Shown: positions 45,187-53,321 of the stretch, piece after piece | Layout: the number at the start of each line of letters is the position of its first letter | How positions within the stretch are numbered: the stretch's first letter is position 1 | DNA from: Pseudomonas sp. 14P_8.1_Bac3 | GTDB lineage: Bacteria > Pseudomonadota > Gammaproteobacteria > Pseudomonadales > Pseudomonadaceae | Assembly: GCF_025466085.1 (NCBI RefSeq) | Contig: NZ_JANLOD010000055.1 | Coordinates: forward strand, 1 to 64,000 | Direction of reading: 5' to 3' | DNA length: 64,000 nucleotides | Notes under the pieces: model-generated | Seen by the model: the letters and a program-made list of their open reading frames with translations, nothing else | The model's database searches: none | Told to the model about the DNA's origin: nothing | Position numbers and translations under genes: made by a program

Positions 45187-45438
45187 TCAGGCCGCCACCT
45201 TGATCCGGTGGTGGGCGCTCAACCGATGTTGGGCCAGCAGGCGCATTACGTAGCCAATCTTGATCAAGGTCGGGCCGATGATGGTCATGGCGTGCATCGA
45301 CACGAGCACCACGATCGACAACTGCCCGGCGTAGAGGTAGGCGCCGTAGATACCCGCCAGCAGCAGCGCGAGGCCGATGCCCAGGACTTTGCTCGACAGC
45401 TGAAGAACGTTCTGAGGATTGTTGAAGTAAGCGAACAT
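45187..45438 (-). CDS. Small inner-membrane protein
   Basis: 83 residues with two hydrophobic helices (residues about 18-38 GIGLALLLAGIYGAYLYAG and about 42-62 IVVLVSMHAMTIIGPTLIKI) and a basic, His-rich C-terminus. AGGAG precedes the ATG at 45438. It is conserved-looking and resembles in size and topology the PpyR-like small membrane proteins of pseudomonads, but I cannot confirm that. It is divergent from an AraC regulator. Confidence 0.7.
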   Translation of the reverse strand: MFAYFNNPQNVLQLSSKVLGIGLALLLAGIYGAYLYAGQLSIVVLVSMHAMTIIGPTLIKIGYVMRLLAQHRLSAHHRIKVAA

Positions 45439-45511
45439 TTTTTTGTACTCCTGTATCAGCCAGTTGTACGGTTGTTAGTTCACCTTTCGTGCCAGGTTTT
45501 CCACGCCTGTA

Positions 45512-45540
45512 AATCAATACGTTAGGGCTTACAGTGTCAA
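45512..45540 (-). promoter_or_regulatory. Putative sigma70 promoter of the small membrane protein
   Basis: On the minus strand a perfect -35 box TTGACA (45540-45535) is followed after 17 bases by TTGATT (45517-45512) as a weak -10. It lies about 75 bases upstream of the start at 45438. Confidence 0.4.
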
Positions 45541-45547
45541 TTTGACT
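45535..45547 (+). promoter_or_regulatory. Direct repeat 1, possible AraC-type operator
   Basis: TGTCAATTTGACT, near-palindromic. It is repeated with one mismatch 44 bases further on. It overlaps the -35 box proposed for the divergent small membrane gene. Confidence 0.45.
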
Positions 45548-45578
45548 CATTCCACCTAGTCAGTACGACACCAAACCA

Positions 45579-45591
45579 TGTCATTTTGACT
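45579..45591 (+). promoter_or_regulatory. Direct repeat 2, possible AraC-type operator
   Basis: TGTCATTTTGACT, identical to repeat 1 except one base. The 44-base spacing is about four helical turns, so both copies face the same side of the DNA. It is 90 bases before the AraC-family gene. Confidence 0.45.
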
Positions 45592-45680
45592 GCGTTCAAC
45601 TGATAATCCGATGGGATTTCTGATCGGCAATTCGCGCCAGAGCTAATACACTCCAACGCTGACCTGTCGAGGACACCGTG

Positions 45681-46514
45681 ATGAAGCCCACCGCTGCCAA
45701 AGACGCCGACAAGGCCCCACGCTTCTGGCGCGACGACGCCCTGCCCTTCATTGAAGCCCGCTCCATCGCCGACGGCCGCGAGGTCTGCTACACCCGGCAT
45801 GCCCACACGCATTTCTCCATAGGCGCGATCACTGCCGGGCGCAGTACCTATATTCATGAGCGATCGCAGTTTCAGGTCAGCGCCGGCACGGTGGTGCTGA
45901 TGAATCCCGGCGATGTTCACGCCTGCAACCCGATTGACGACGAGCCGTGGTCGTACCTGATGTTGTACGTCGATACGGCATGGCTCACGGATCTGCAGCA
46001 TCAGCTCGGGTTCAGCCATGACCTGGCATTTCGGCGGTTTTCCATCACCCACAATCGGGACGACGATCTGTTCACCGGGCTGAAGGTGTTGTACGAAATA
46101 CTGGTCGACAGCGAACAGGACGTACTACGCAAACAGAGCGCGGCGGTGGAGTTTTTCACCGACGTGCAGCAACGCCTCAACCCCGGTGATCAACCGCTGC
46201 GCGAGCCTAATTTCAAACTGGAGCGCGCGGCGGATTTCATTCGCGACAACTGCACACATCTGCTTAAGCTCGAGGACATTTGCGAGGCCGCGCAGCTGTC
46301 GCCGTCGTACCTGATCCGCGCGTTCAAGCAGCATTTCGGCATGACGCCCCACGCGTTTCTGGTCAACCGCCGGATCCAGTTTGCTCAGGACCAACTGCGC
46401 AACGGCCGGTTGATCGCTGACGTCGCGCTGGAGGCCGGGTTTGCCGATCAGGCGCATTTTCAGCGGGCGTTCAAACAGCATCTGGCGGCGACGCCGGGGC
46501 AATATCGCGGTTAG
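45681..46514 (+). CDS. AraC-family transcriptional regulator
   Basis: 277 residues. An N-terminal cupin (about 20-110; HAHTHFSIGAITAGRSTYIH, MNPGDVHACNPID) senses the ligand. Two C-terminal HTH motifs follow (LEDICEAAQLSPSYLIRAFK and VALEAGFADQAHFQRAFKQH). The ATG at 45681 is preceded by GAGGA; a GTG directly before it is less likely. Its stop overlaps the stop of the convergent LysE-family exporter, which this regulator type often controls. Confidence 0.9.
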   Translation: MKPTAAKDADKAPRFWRDDALPFIEARSIADGREVCYTRHAHTHFSIGAITAGRSTYIHERSQFQVSAGTVVLMNPGDVHACNPIDDEPWSYLMLYVDTAWLTDLQHQLGFSHDLAFRRFSITHNRDDDLFTGLKVLYEILVDSEQDVLRKQSAAVEFFTDVQQRLNPGDQPLREPNFKLERAADFIRDNCTHLLKLEDICEAAQLSPSYLIRAFKQHFGMTPHAFLVNRRIQFAQDQLRNGRLIADVALEAGFADQAHFQRAFKQHLAATPGQYRG

Positions 46515-47098
46515 GGCAGCAGGAGATAGATCGCGCTCATGGCCAGCAGCAGCGCCATGATCCGGTTGAACCAGCGCATGCCCGCCGGGTTGTTCAGGTA
46601 GCCACGCAAAAAGGTCCCGGCGTAGGCCCAACAACCGACCGACACATAGCAGATCACCAGGTACACCGCAGCAAACTGCCAGACCAGCCGCGCTTCGCCA
46701 TCCGCGACAAACGCGCCCATGCCGGCCACGCAAGCCAGCCAGGCTTTCGGATTGAGCCATTGCATCACCGCGCCATACATCATCGACGGCGCCCGTGTTG
46801 AGCTTTTCGCATCAAGCTCGCCGTTGTCCGCCGCCAGTTTCCACGCCATGAACAACAGGAACGCCACGCCGGCCAGTTGCACCGCCCGCGTCAGCGCCGG
46901 CCAGGCGATCAACACCTCATGCAGTCCGAGGCCCATCAACACCAACAACAGCACAAAACCCAGGGTCGCCCCGGCCACGTGCCGTTGGCTCGCGCGAAAG
47001 CCGAACTGCGCGCCGGAACTCAACGCGACAATATTCACCGGCCCCGGCGTGATCGACGCCACCAGCGCAAACGCTGCCATCGAAATAATCAGACTCAT
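46511..47098 (-). CDS. LysE/RhtB-family amino-acid exporter
   Basis: 195 residues with six membrane segments. The family signature is at the N-terminus (ASITPGPVNIVALSSGAQFG), and the conserved N-P-K appears in QWLNPKAWLACVAG. It is likely an exporter of amino acids or a related metabolite. It converges on the AraC gene with a four-base overlap. Just upstream lies a decayed MocR regulator, which may once have controlled it. Confidence 0.88.
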   Translation of the reverse strand: MSLIISMAAFALVASITPGPVNIVALSSGAQFGFRASQRHVAGATLGFVLLLVLMGLGLHEVLIAWPALTRAVQLAGVAFLLFMAWKLAADNGELDAKSSTRAPSMMYGAVMQWLNPKAWLACVAGMGAFVADGEARLVWQFAAVYLVICYVSVGCWAYAGTFLRGYLNNPAGMRWFNRIMALLLAMSAIYLLLP

Positions 47099-47197
47099 TG
47101 CACGTTCTTCCCTTCAGTTAAACCAGCCCTGAAGGTAAAGAGCGGCTTGGCTCGCGTATTGAAGAAAACTGCCCAGTGCCATTACCGCAACCTCCTT

Positions 47198-47221
47198 TAG
47201 GAGCGAGCACGCTCGCTCCTA
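47198..47221. repeat. Compact REP hairpin
   Basis: TAGGAGCGAGC and GCTCGCTCCTA are joined by only two bases, a single-copy hairpin of the GTAGGAG subfamily. It has ACAGGTGAATGCGTTCGCG directly after it, as does the REP pair before the MocR gene at 48277. Confidence 0.85.
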
Positions 47222-47239
47222 CAGGTGAATGCGTTCGCG

Positions 47240-47446
47240 CCGTATACGCCGCCATGCCCACGGCCCCCAACGACAGGCGGATCGCATGCGGCACGTGGAG
47301 TGAAGTGGCGAAAGGCTCGGCGGTGGAAACGGCAACTTGCTCCCAACGGGCCGTGGCGTTTTCCATAAGGAATTTTGTCTGAATAGAAACGCTGAAACGG
47401 CTTGTAGCAAGACTGGCGAAGCCGACCATGCAGCGGAGGTATCCAT
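47240..47446 (-). pseudogene. Heavily deleted copy of a MocR/PdxR-type regulator
   Basis: Three pieces of the intact gene at 48277-49623 are recognisable in order. The start (ATGGATACCTC, MDTS) is at 47446. A central piece (47345-47372) reads FLMENA against FLVENA. A 3' piece (47269-47342) matches 48350-48423 at 67 of 74 bases, reading EQVAVSTAEPFATSLHVPHA. The TTTTGATTGTCT upstream of the start is also shared. About 1.1 kb of the original has been lost. It should be non-functional. Confidence 0.8.
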
Positions 47447-47651
47447 GACGGCTTTTGATTGTCTGCTCTTTCGCCTACACGATGTGTGCAAGGCATCCTT
47501 CGCCGCACCCTCCGCAATAAATCAGTGTGCTACAGATCATTTCCATCTAAGTCTTGCAGCAATACCCGGTAAATCAAACAGACGGTTGGTCACCCCTGTC
47601 GATGGCAGAATTTCTCGGCTTCCCATCCTGGCCGCAGAAAAATGGTGATCA

Positions 47652-48110
47652 ATGAAACCTCTACCGCTCTTGCTCAGCGCGCTGTTCATCAGCCCTGGCG
47701 CCTTCGCCATGAACGGCGATTTCTGGTATTTCCAGACAAGTGCCTATACCAAACACTGGAAAAGCGACCCCGACCACAACAACCGTCAGAAGCTGATCAG
47801 CGTCGAACGCAACCTGGCCGACGGCTCTCTGTGGGGAGGCGCGACGTTTCGAAACTCTTTCGACCAGCGCTCCTACTACGCGTACTACGGCCATCGCTGG
47901 GTCGCCGAGCAGTATCCGGTCTACTTCAAGCTCAGCGGCGGATTGCTCAAGGGATACAAAGGCCAATACAAGGACCGGATTCCATTGAACAACCTGGGCG
48001 TCGCGCCGGTGATCATTCCCGCCTTCGGCACTTTCTACGGGCCCGTGGGTGCCGAACTGGTCGTCCTGGGCGGCGCCGCGGTCATGGTCAATGTCGGTTA
48101 CCGCTACTGA
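47652..48110 (+). CDS. Small secreted/outer-membrane beta-barrel-like protein
   Basis: 152 residues with a signal peptide (MKPLPLLLSALFISPGAFAM). The mature part has alternating aromatic and polar residues and ends in the aromatic VNVGYRY, typical of outer-membrane beta-barrels. HWKSDPDHNN near the start, YYAYYGHRWV and GGLLKGYKGQYKDRIPL recall PagP-like lipid A acyltransferases and proteins loosely annotated as glycerol-3-phosphate transporters. I cannot assign an activity. The ribosome site is weak. It stands alone between the MocR remnant and a REP pair. Confidence 0.72.
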   Translation: MKPLPLLLSALFISPGAFAMNGDFWYFQTSAYTKHWKSDPDHNNRQKLISVERNLADGSLWGGATFRNSFDQRSYYAYYGHRWVAEQYPVYFKLSGGLLKGYKGQYKDRIPLNNLGVAPVIIPAFGTFYGPVGAELVVLGGAAVMVNVGYRY

Positions 48111-48159
48111 TCATCCCGGCCCGGGTTGGCTGAAAATTACAGGTGTTCACACAGCCTCT

Positions 48160-48261
48160 CTGTAGGAGCGAGCTTGCTCGCGATGGACGTGAACGATGAC
48201 GCGGGCAGCCTGAATGCCCGCGGTGTCCGGACGTCCATCGCGAGCAAGCTCACTCCTACAG
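48160..48261. repeat. REP pair (GTAGGAG subfamily)
   Basis: CTGTAGGAGCGAGCTTGCTC and an inverted mate AAGCTCACTCCTACAG carrying one G-to-A change. It lies between the barrel-like gene and the 3' end of the MocR gene. Confidence 0.87.
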
Positions 48262-48276
48262 GTGAATGCGTTCGCG

Positions 48277-49623
48277 TCAGGTATACGCGCCGACCACTCG
48301 TTTCACTTTAATCAGCGCATCTCTCAGCGAGTCCATGTCCACGGAACCCAACGCCAGACGGATCGCGTGCGGCACGTGGACTGAAGTGGCAAAAGGCTCG
48401 GCAGTGGAAACGGCGACTTGCTCATGCATCAACTCCACGGCGATCTGGTCCGCCCGCGCGTCTTCGCCGAGCGGCAACCACAGAAAGTAGGACGATGGGT
48501 GTGTCATGCAACGCAGACCTTTCAGCAGGTCGGCAGCCATCGCTTGCCGGGCTTGGGCGTCGGCGCGCTTTTGTGCTTCCAGAGTGCTCACGGTGCCGTC
48601 ATCGAGCCAGGCACAGACAATGGCGGTCATCACCCCCGGCGTGTTCCAGGTGGTCGCGCGGATGGCATGTTCCAGTGCCGGCACCTTGTCCAGCGGCGCG
48701 GCGACGAAGCCGACGCGCAGCCCCGTGGCAATATTCTTGGAGAACCCCGAGACGTAGACGGTCCGTTCTGGCGCCATGTCGGCCAACGGGGCCGGGGCGT
48801 TTTCCACCAGGAAGGCGTAGGCGGCGTCTTCAATGATCAGCAGATCGTGCTGGCGTGCAATCGAGACAAACTGCTGACGCCACTGGGCGTCCATGACCCA
48901 TCCCAATGGATTGTGCAGGGTCGGCATGGTGTAAACCGCGCGTACCGAGCGGCGTCGGCACAAGGCGCTCAAAGCCTCCAGATCCGGTCCGGTCTCCGTG
49001 ACGGGAATCGGCACGATTTCCAGGTGCAGCGATTCGGCCAGCACCTTGAAACCGGTGTAGGTCAGCGCATCCGCCGCGATCACGTCGCCGGGTTTGAGCA
49101 ACGCCATCATTGTCACCGCCAGCCCATGTTGCGCACCGCTGACGATCAACACCTGCTCGCCCTGGACCTTCAGCCCACGTGAAAGCAAATGGTTGGCGAT
49201 CGAGGCCCGCTCATGGGGACGCCCGGCATGGGGCTGGTAACGCAGATGGGATTCAAGGTCGCCGGACAGCGCGAGTTGCCTTAGCGCGGTTCGCAACAAA
49301 TCCGCCTGACCGGGCAACGACGGGTAGTTGAAGTTGAGATCGGCCATGCCCACGGCGACCGCGTGCTGGCTGACACCCTGGCCGGGCGGCAGCGACGTCT
49401 CCCGGACAAACGTGCCCCGCCCCGTTTCACCGCTGACGAGGCCCATCGCCTCCAGCTCCGCATACACACGGCTGGCAGTTACCAGCGCCAGCCCATGGTC
49501 CGCCGACAGTTGGCGATGGGTTGGCAGCCGCGTGCCGGGCGCGAGGCGTCCTGCACGGATGTCGGCGGCAAAGGTGTCGACCAGGGTCTTGTAACGCAAG
49601 CGCGGCATAGGCGATGTATCCAT
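48277..49623 (-). CDS. MocR/PdxR-type regulator (GntR HTH fused to aminotransferase fold)
   Basis: 448 residues. The N-terminal GntR winged helix is at about 5-75 (AGRLAPGTRLPTHRQLSADH). The rest is a PLP-binding fold-type I aminotransferase-like domain with the PLP lysine in SGFSKNIATGLRVGF and the aspartate in IIEDAAYAF. It is divergent from the EamA exporter across 85 bases and most likely controls it in response to an amine or amino acid. A deleted copy of this gene lies at 47240-47446. Confidence 0.9.
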   Translation of the reverse strand: MDTSPMPRLRYKTLVDTFAADIRAGRLAPGTRLPTHRQLSADHGLALVTASRVYAELEAMGLVSGETGRGTFVRETSLPPGQGVSQHAVAVGMADLNFNYPSLPGQADLLRTALRQLALSGDLESHLRYQPHAGRPHERASIANHLLSRGLKVQGEQVLIVSGAQHGLAVTMMALLKPGDVIAADALTYTGFKVLAESLHLEIVPIPVTETGPDLEALSALCRRRSVRAVYTMPTLHNPLGWVMDAQWRQQFVSIARQHDLLIIEDAAYAFLVENAPAPLADMAPERTVYVSGFSKNIATGLRVGFVAAPLDKVPALEHAIRATTWNTPGVMTAIVCAWLDDGTVSTLEAQKRADAQARQAMAADLLKGLRCMTHPSSYFLWLPLGEDARADQIAVELMHEQVAVSTAEPFATSVHVPHAIRLALGSVDMDSLRDALIKVKRVVGAYT

Positions 49624-49708
49624 GACAATTTTTTGATTGTCTTGATAGTCAACCCTACGATGCGCTCAACGCAACCCTGCGCAGACGCCACCAGTCGAGT
49701 GATCTTCA

Positions 49709-50602
49709 ATGGAACGAGTATCGAACGTGCACAGCCAGACTCAAGCAAAGGCCTCGAGCGGCTGGATCAACGGCCTGATCGGCGTGCTGATCTTCAGCGG
49801 CTCGCTGCCGGCGACCCGCATCGCCGTACTGGAATTCGACCCGGTATTTCTGACCGTCGCCCGAGCCACCATCGCAGGCGTGCTCGGGCTGTTGATGCTG
49901 ATGCTGTTCAAAGAAAAACGTCCGGCTCGCGATCAGCTGTTGCCGCTGGTCATTGTGGCCATGGGCGTGGTGGTCGGGTTTCCGCTGCTGACGGCGCTGG
50001 CGCTGCAATGCGTGACCTCGGCGCATTCGATTGTGTTCGTGGGGCTGTTGCCGCTGGCTACTGCGGTGTTTGGTGTAGTGCGCGGTGGCGAGCGCCCGCG
50101 GCCGGTGTTCTGGGTGTTCTCGGTGCTGGGCAGCCTGCTGGTGGTGGGATTTGCCGCGTCCCAGGGCCTGACCGCCGCACCCGAGGGCGCCATCCTGATG
50201 CTGTTGGCCATCCTGGCGTGCGGCCTTGGCTATGCCGAAGGCGCGAAACTGTCGCGAACCCTCGGCGGATGGCAGGTAATTTCCTGGGCGCTGGTGCTGG
50301 CGCTGCCGGTCATGGCGTTGCTGAGTCTGTGGCGCGCACCGGCTTCGTTCTCCGGGATCAGCACACCGGCGTGGTTCAGCCTGGGTTACGTCTCGCTGTT
50401 CAGCATGCTGATCGGCTTCGTCTTCTGGTATCGCGGGCTGGCGCAGGGCGGGATTGCCGCTGTAGGGCAGTTGCAATTGCTGCAGCCGTTTTTTGGCCTG
50501 GCGCTGGCGGCGTCGTTGCTGCACGAGCAGGTCAGCCTCGGCATGCTGGCGGTGACGATGGCAGTGATTCTCTGCGTGGCCGGGGCGCGGAAATTCGCGT
50601 AG
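49709..50602 (+). CDS. EamA-family DMT transporter
   Basis: 297 residues with ten membrane segments in two EamA repeats (first repeat GLIGVLIFSGSLPATRIAVL onward; second from about residue 150). It is a likely exporter of amino acids or other metabolites. It is divergent from, and probably regulated by, the MocR protein. The start codon ATG at 49709 lacks a strong ribosome site. Confidence 0.87.
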   Translation: MERVSNVHSQTQAKASSGWINGLIGVLIFSGSLPATRIAVLEFDPVFLTVARATIAGVLGLLMLMLFKEKRPARDQLLPLVIVAMGVVVGFPLLTALALQCVTSAHSIVFVGLLPLATAVFGVVRGGERPRPVFWVFSVLGSLLVVGFAASQGLTAAPEGAILMLLAILACGLGYAEGAKLSRTLGGWQVISWALVLALPVMALLSLWRAPASFSGISTPAWFSLGYVSLFSMLIGFVFWYRGLAQGGIAAVGQLQLLQPFFGLALAASLLHEQVSLGMLAVTMAVILCVAGARKFA

Positions 50603-50762
50603 GCGCGAGAATTTCCCGCGAAGCTGTCCTTGAGGCGGCATCGCCGATCGGGATGCCATCCTGACCACCGAGCGATTGTACGGCGCCAGCGCTGCTCGAC
50701 TGTACGGGTCGAGCCGCCCGGCACCTGTGGTAAAAATATCGCTCTCGTCACTGGAGCCGATC

Positions 50763-51383
50763 ATGGACCTCGCCACTCTCACCCTCTTTCTTCCGGCCTG
50801 CTTCGCCCTGAACATGGCCCCCGGTCCGAATAACCTGTTGTCGGTCAGCAACTCGACGCGCTATGGCTACCGCACCGCGTGCGTGGCAGGCCTAGGTCGG
50901 TTGCTGGCGTTCGCCGGGATGATCGCCCTGGCGTCGGCGGGTCTGGCGGTGGTGTTGCAGACGTCGGAAGTGTTGTTCTACGTCATCAAGATTGTCGGCG
51001 CGGCGTACCTGTTCTACCTCGCGTGGCAATTGTGGCGCGCGGATCCGGGGGCGGAAAACCGGGTGACCGGCGCCCCCGCAGGCCTGCTGAGTTTGGCCCG
51101 ACAGGAATTTCTGGTGGCTGCCGGCAACCCGAAAGCGATCCTGATCTTCACCGCGTTCCTGCCGCAGTTCGTCGACCCGAGCCAGGCCGTGACGCCGCAA
51201 TTCGCCGTGCTCGGCGCGCTGTTCCTGATGCTGGAATGGATCGCCATCGGCGCCTATGCCTACATGGGCCTGCACATGCGCCGCTGGTTCGCCAGGCCGC
51301 GGGGCAAGCGGATTTTCAACCGTTGCTGCGCGGGGTTGTTGTCGGCGGCGGCTTCGGTGTTGTTGATGGCGCGCCGGGCCTAG
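50763..51383 (+). CDS. LysE/RhtB-family exporter
   Basis: 206 residues with six membrane segments. The N-terminal signature FALNMAPGPNNLLSVSNSTR and the central AAGNPKAILIFTAFLPQF match the RhtB group (homoserine, threonine and related). GGAG lies before the ATG at 50763. It is on the same strand as EamA, 160 bases downstream, so it has its own promoter or shares a weak transcript. Confidence 0.9.
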   Translation: MDLATLTLFLPACFALNMAPGPNNLLSVSNSTRYGYRTACVAGLGRLLAFAGMIALASAGLAVVLQTSEVLFYVIKIVGAAYLFYLAWQLWRADPGAENRVTGAPAGLLSLARQEFLVAAGNPKAILIFTAFLPQFVDPSQAVTPQFAVLGALFLMLEWIAIGAYAYMGLHMRRWFARPRGKRIFNRCCAGLLSAAASVLLMARRA

Positions 51384-51394
51384 GCCTCATTCAC

Positions 51395-51424
51395 TGTAGG
51401 AGCGAGCATGCTCGCTCCTACAGG
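51395..51424. repeat. Perfect 30-base palindromic REP
   Basis: The arm CTGTAGGAGCGAGCA is followed at once by its exact complement, with no loop. It lies 11 bases after the LysE stop and may act as a 3' stabiliser or cruciform. Confidence 0.88.
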
Positions 51425-51499
51425 GGGGCTTGGCGGCGTCTGAAATTTCTTGTCGATTTTCCGGTGGAGACGCCGGGCGGCGGGCCTTATGCTCAAGCC

Positions 51500-52582
51500 A
51501 TGAATATACAAAACGCTTTCCTGCCGCCCCACGCCGAGATGGTGCGCGCCATGCTCGAACGAGACACCACCTACGAGGGGGTGTTTTTTACTGCGGTCAA
51601 GACCACCGGCATCTTCTGCCGCCCCAGTTGCACGGCGCGCAAACCGAAACCGGAGAACGTCGAGTTCTTCGCCCATGCCGATGAATGCCTGTCCGCTGGC
51701 TACCGCGCCTGCCTGCGCTGTAAACCGCTGGACGCGGCCGCCATCGCCCCGGACTGGGTGCAGGCGCTGCTCCACGCAGTGGACGCCGATCCCGAGCGAC
51801 GCTGGACCGATGCCGACTTGCTGGCCAAAGGCGTGGAGCCGCTGAAACTGCGCCGCTGGTTCAAGCAGCACTTCGGCATGACCTTCCACGCGTGGCTGCG
51901 TACCCGTCGCCTCGGCATGGCACTGGGCGGGATCAAGCAAGGCGATTCCATCGACAGCGCCGCGTTTGATTCGGGCTACGAATCCCTGAGCGGATTTCGC
52001 GACGCCTTTCAAAAATCCTTCCACATCACCCCCGGCCGCGCGGCCAACAGCGAACCGCTGCTGTTCACACGCCTGACCACGCCGCTGGGACCAATGATCG
52101 CCATGGCGGAACGGCGTGGACTGGTGCTGCTGGAGTTTCTCGACCGGCCGGCACTGACCCGGGAAGTCGAGGCATTGCAGAACCGCCACGGCTATGCGGT
52201 GGCGCCTGGGCACAACGCGCACTTGCGGCAAATCGAAGAGGAGCTGGCGCAGTATTTCGCCGGCCAGCTAACCGAATTCAAGGTGCCGTTGCACCTGCCC
52301 GGCAGCGAATTCTCCCGGCAGGTCTGGGCCGAATTGGCCAAGATCCCGTACGGCCAGACCAGCACCTACGGCACCATCGCCGCGCTGATGGGCAAACCCG
52401 GTGCCAGCCGCGCGGTAGGCCTGGCCAATGGGCATAACCGGATTTCGATTGTGCTGCCCTGCCACCGGGTGATCGGTGCGGATGGCTCGCTGACCGGCTA
52501 TGGTGGAGGACAGCCGCGCAAGGCGTTTCTGCTTCGGCTGGAAAAAGCCGCCGTGCAGCTCACCGAACCACTGGCGTTTTGA
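51500..52582 (+). CDS. ada: Ada: methylphosphotriester/O6-methylguanine-DNA methyltransferase and activator
   Basis: 360 residues with all three Ada parts. The N-terminal zinc domain has Cys40, Cys44, Cys71 and Cys74 (GIFCRPSC, YRACLRC) for phosphotriester repair. An AraC-like HTH follows (about 85-170, LKLRRWFKQHFGMTFHAWLR). The C-terminal O6-methylguanine methyltransferase carries the acceptor cysteine in VLPCHRVIG. Upon self-methylation it activates the adaptive response. It is followed 22 bases later by an AlkA-like glycosylase. The start is ATG at 51500. Confidence 0.95.
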   Translation: MNIQNAFLPPHAEMVRAMLERDTTYEGVFFTAVKTTGIFCRPSCTARKPKPENVEFFAHADECLSAGYRACLRCKPLDAAAIAPDWVQALLHAVDADPERRWTDADLLAKGVEPLKLRRWFKQHFGMTFHAWLRTRRLGMALGGIKQGDSIDSAAFDSGYESLSGFRDAFQKSFHITPGRAANSEPLLFTRLTTPLGPMIAMAERRGLVLLEFLDRPALTREVEALQNRHGYAVAPGHNAHLRQIEEELAQYFAGQLTEFKVPLHLPGSEFSRQVWAELAKIPYGQTSTYGTIAALMGKPGASRAVGLANGHNRISIVLPCHRVIGADGSLTGYGGGQPRKAFLLRLEKAAVQLTEPLAF

Positions 52583-52604
52583 TCATTTCACCAGGAATCA
52601 ACGC

Positions 52605-53225
52605 TTGACCCCCGACCCGTATTTATCCGCAACCGAATTTCTCAAGTCGATCGACGACGATTGGGCACGCCACATTGCTGCCATCGGCCCCTGCCGGCAC
52701 GAACCCCACGCGGCGCACGATCCGTATGAATCGCTGGTGCGTTCGATTGCCTATCAACAGCTGCACGCCAGGGCCGGGGATGCGATTGTCGGTCGATTGC
52801 TGGCGCTGTTTCCTTCAACAACGTTTCCTCGTCCTGAACAAATCCTGGCCACCGGGTTTGACTCGATGCGCGGGTGCGGCTTTTCCGCGAGCAAGATTGC
52901 GACCATTCAAGGCATCGCCCAGGCCGCGCTGGACGGGGTGGTGCCGGACTACGCAACGGCGTTGGCCATGGAGGATGAGGCGCTGATCGAGCGGCTGGTC
53001 ACCCTGCGGGGCGTTGGCCGCTGGACGGTCGAGATGCTGCTGATCTATAGCCTGGAACGGCCGGATATCCTGCCGGCCGATGATTTCGGCGTGCGTGAAG
53101 GGTATCGGCGGCTGAAAGGGTTGGAGGTGCAGCCTACCCGGAAACAGATGATTGAAATCGGGTTGGCGTGGAGTCCTTTTCGGACGGTGGCCTCTTGGTA
53201 TTTGTGGCGGGTGCCCAGCAGGTAG
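52605..53225 (+). CDS. DNA-3-methyladenine glycosylase II (AlkA-like), TTG start
   Basis: 206-residue HhH-GPD base-excision glycosylase removing alkylated bases. The helix-hairpin-helix and catalytic aspartate lie in LVTLRGVGRWTVEMLLIYSL and ILPADDFGVREGYRRL. The start is TTG at 52605, with AGGA eight bases upstream (LTPDPYLSATEF). In-frame reading further upstream overlaps ada and is not homologous. It lacks the N-terminal TBP-like domain of E. coli AlkA, as is common in shorter homologues. The operon with ada makes sense as the alkylation response. Confidence 0.9.
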   Translation: MTPDPYLSATEFLKSIDDDWARHIAAIGPCRHEPHAAHDPYESLVRSIAYQQLHARAGDAIVGRLLALFPSTTFPRPEQILATGFDSMRGCGFSASKIATIQGIAQAALDGVVPDYATALAMEDEALIERLVTLRGVGRWTVEMLLIYSLERPDILPADDFGVREGYRRLKGLEVQPTRKQMIEIGLAWSPFRTVASWYLWRVPSR

Positions 53226-53260
53226 ACCGGGTTATCGTTCTTCGCGCGCAAGCCACGATC

Positions 53261-53288
53261 CCTGTGGGAGCGGGCTTGCTCGCGAAGG
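53261..53288. repeat. Single REP element
   Basis: CCTGTGGGAGCGGGCTTGCT followed by CGCGAAGG, between the convergent glycosylase and binding-protein genes. Confidence 0.85.
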
Positions 53289-53321
53289 CGTCATCCCGAT
53301 CAACAAATCACTCAAACCTGT

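Noticed and set aside
47337-47648. Plus-strand open frame of 103 codons
   Set aside because: It lies over the MocR remnant and non-coding sequence, with no ribosome site or recognisable features.
50879-51499. In-frame upstream extension of ada through the LysE-family gene
   Set aside because: Ada homology starts at 51500, and the upstream part is out of frame with a real exporter gene.
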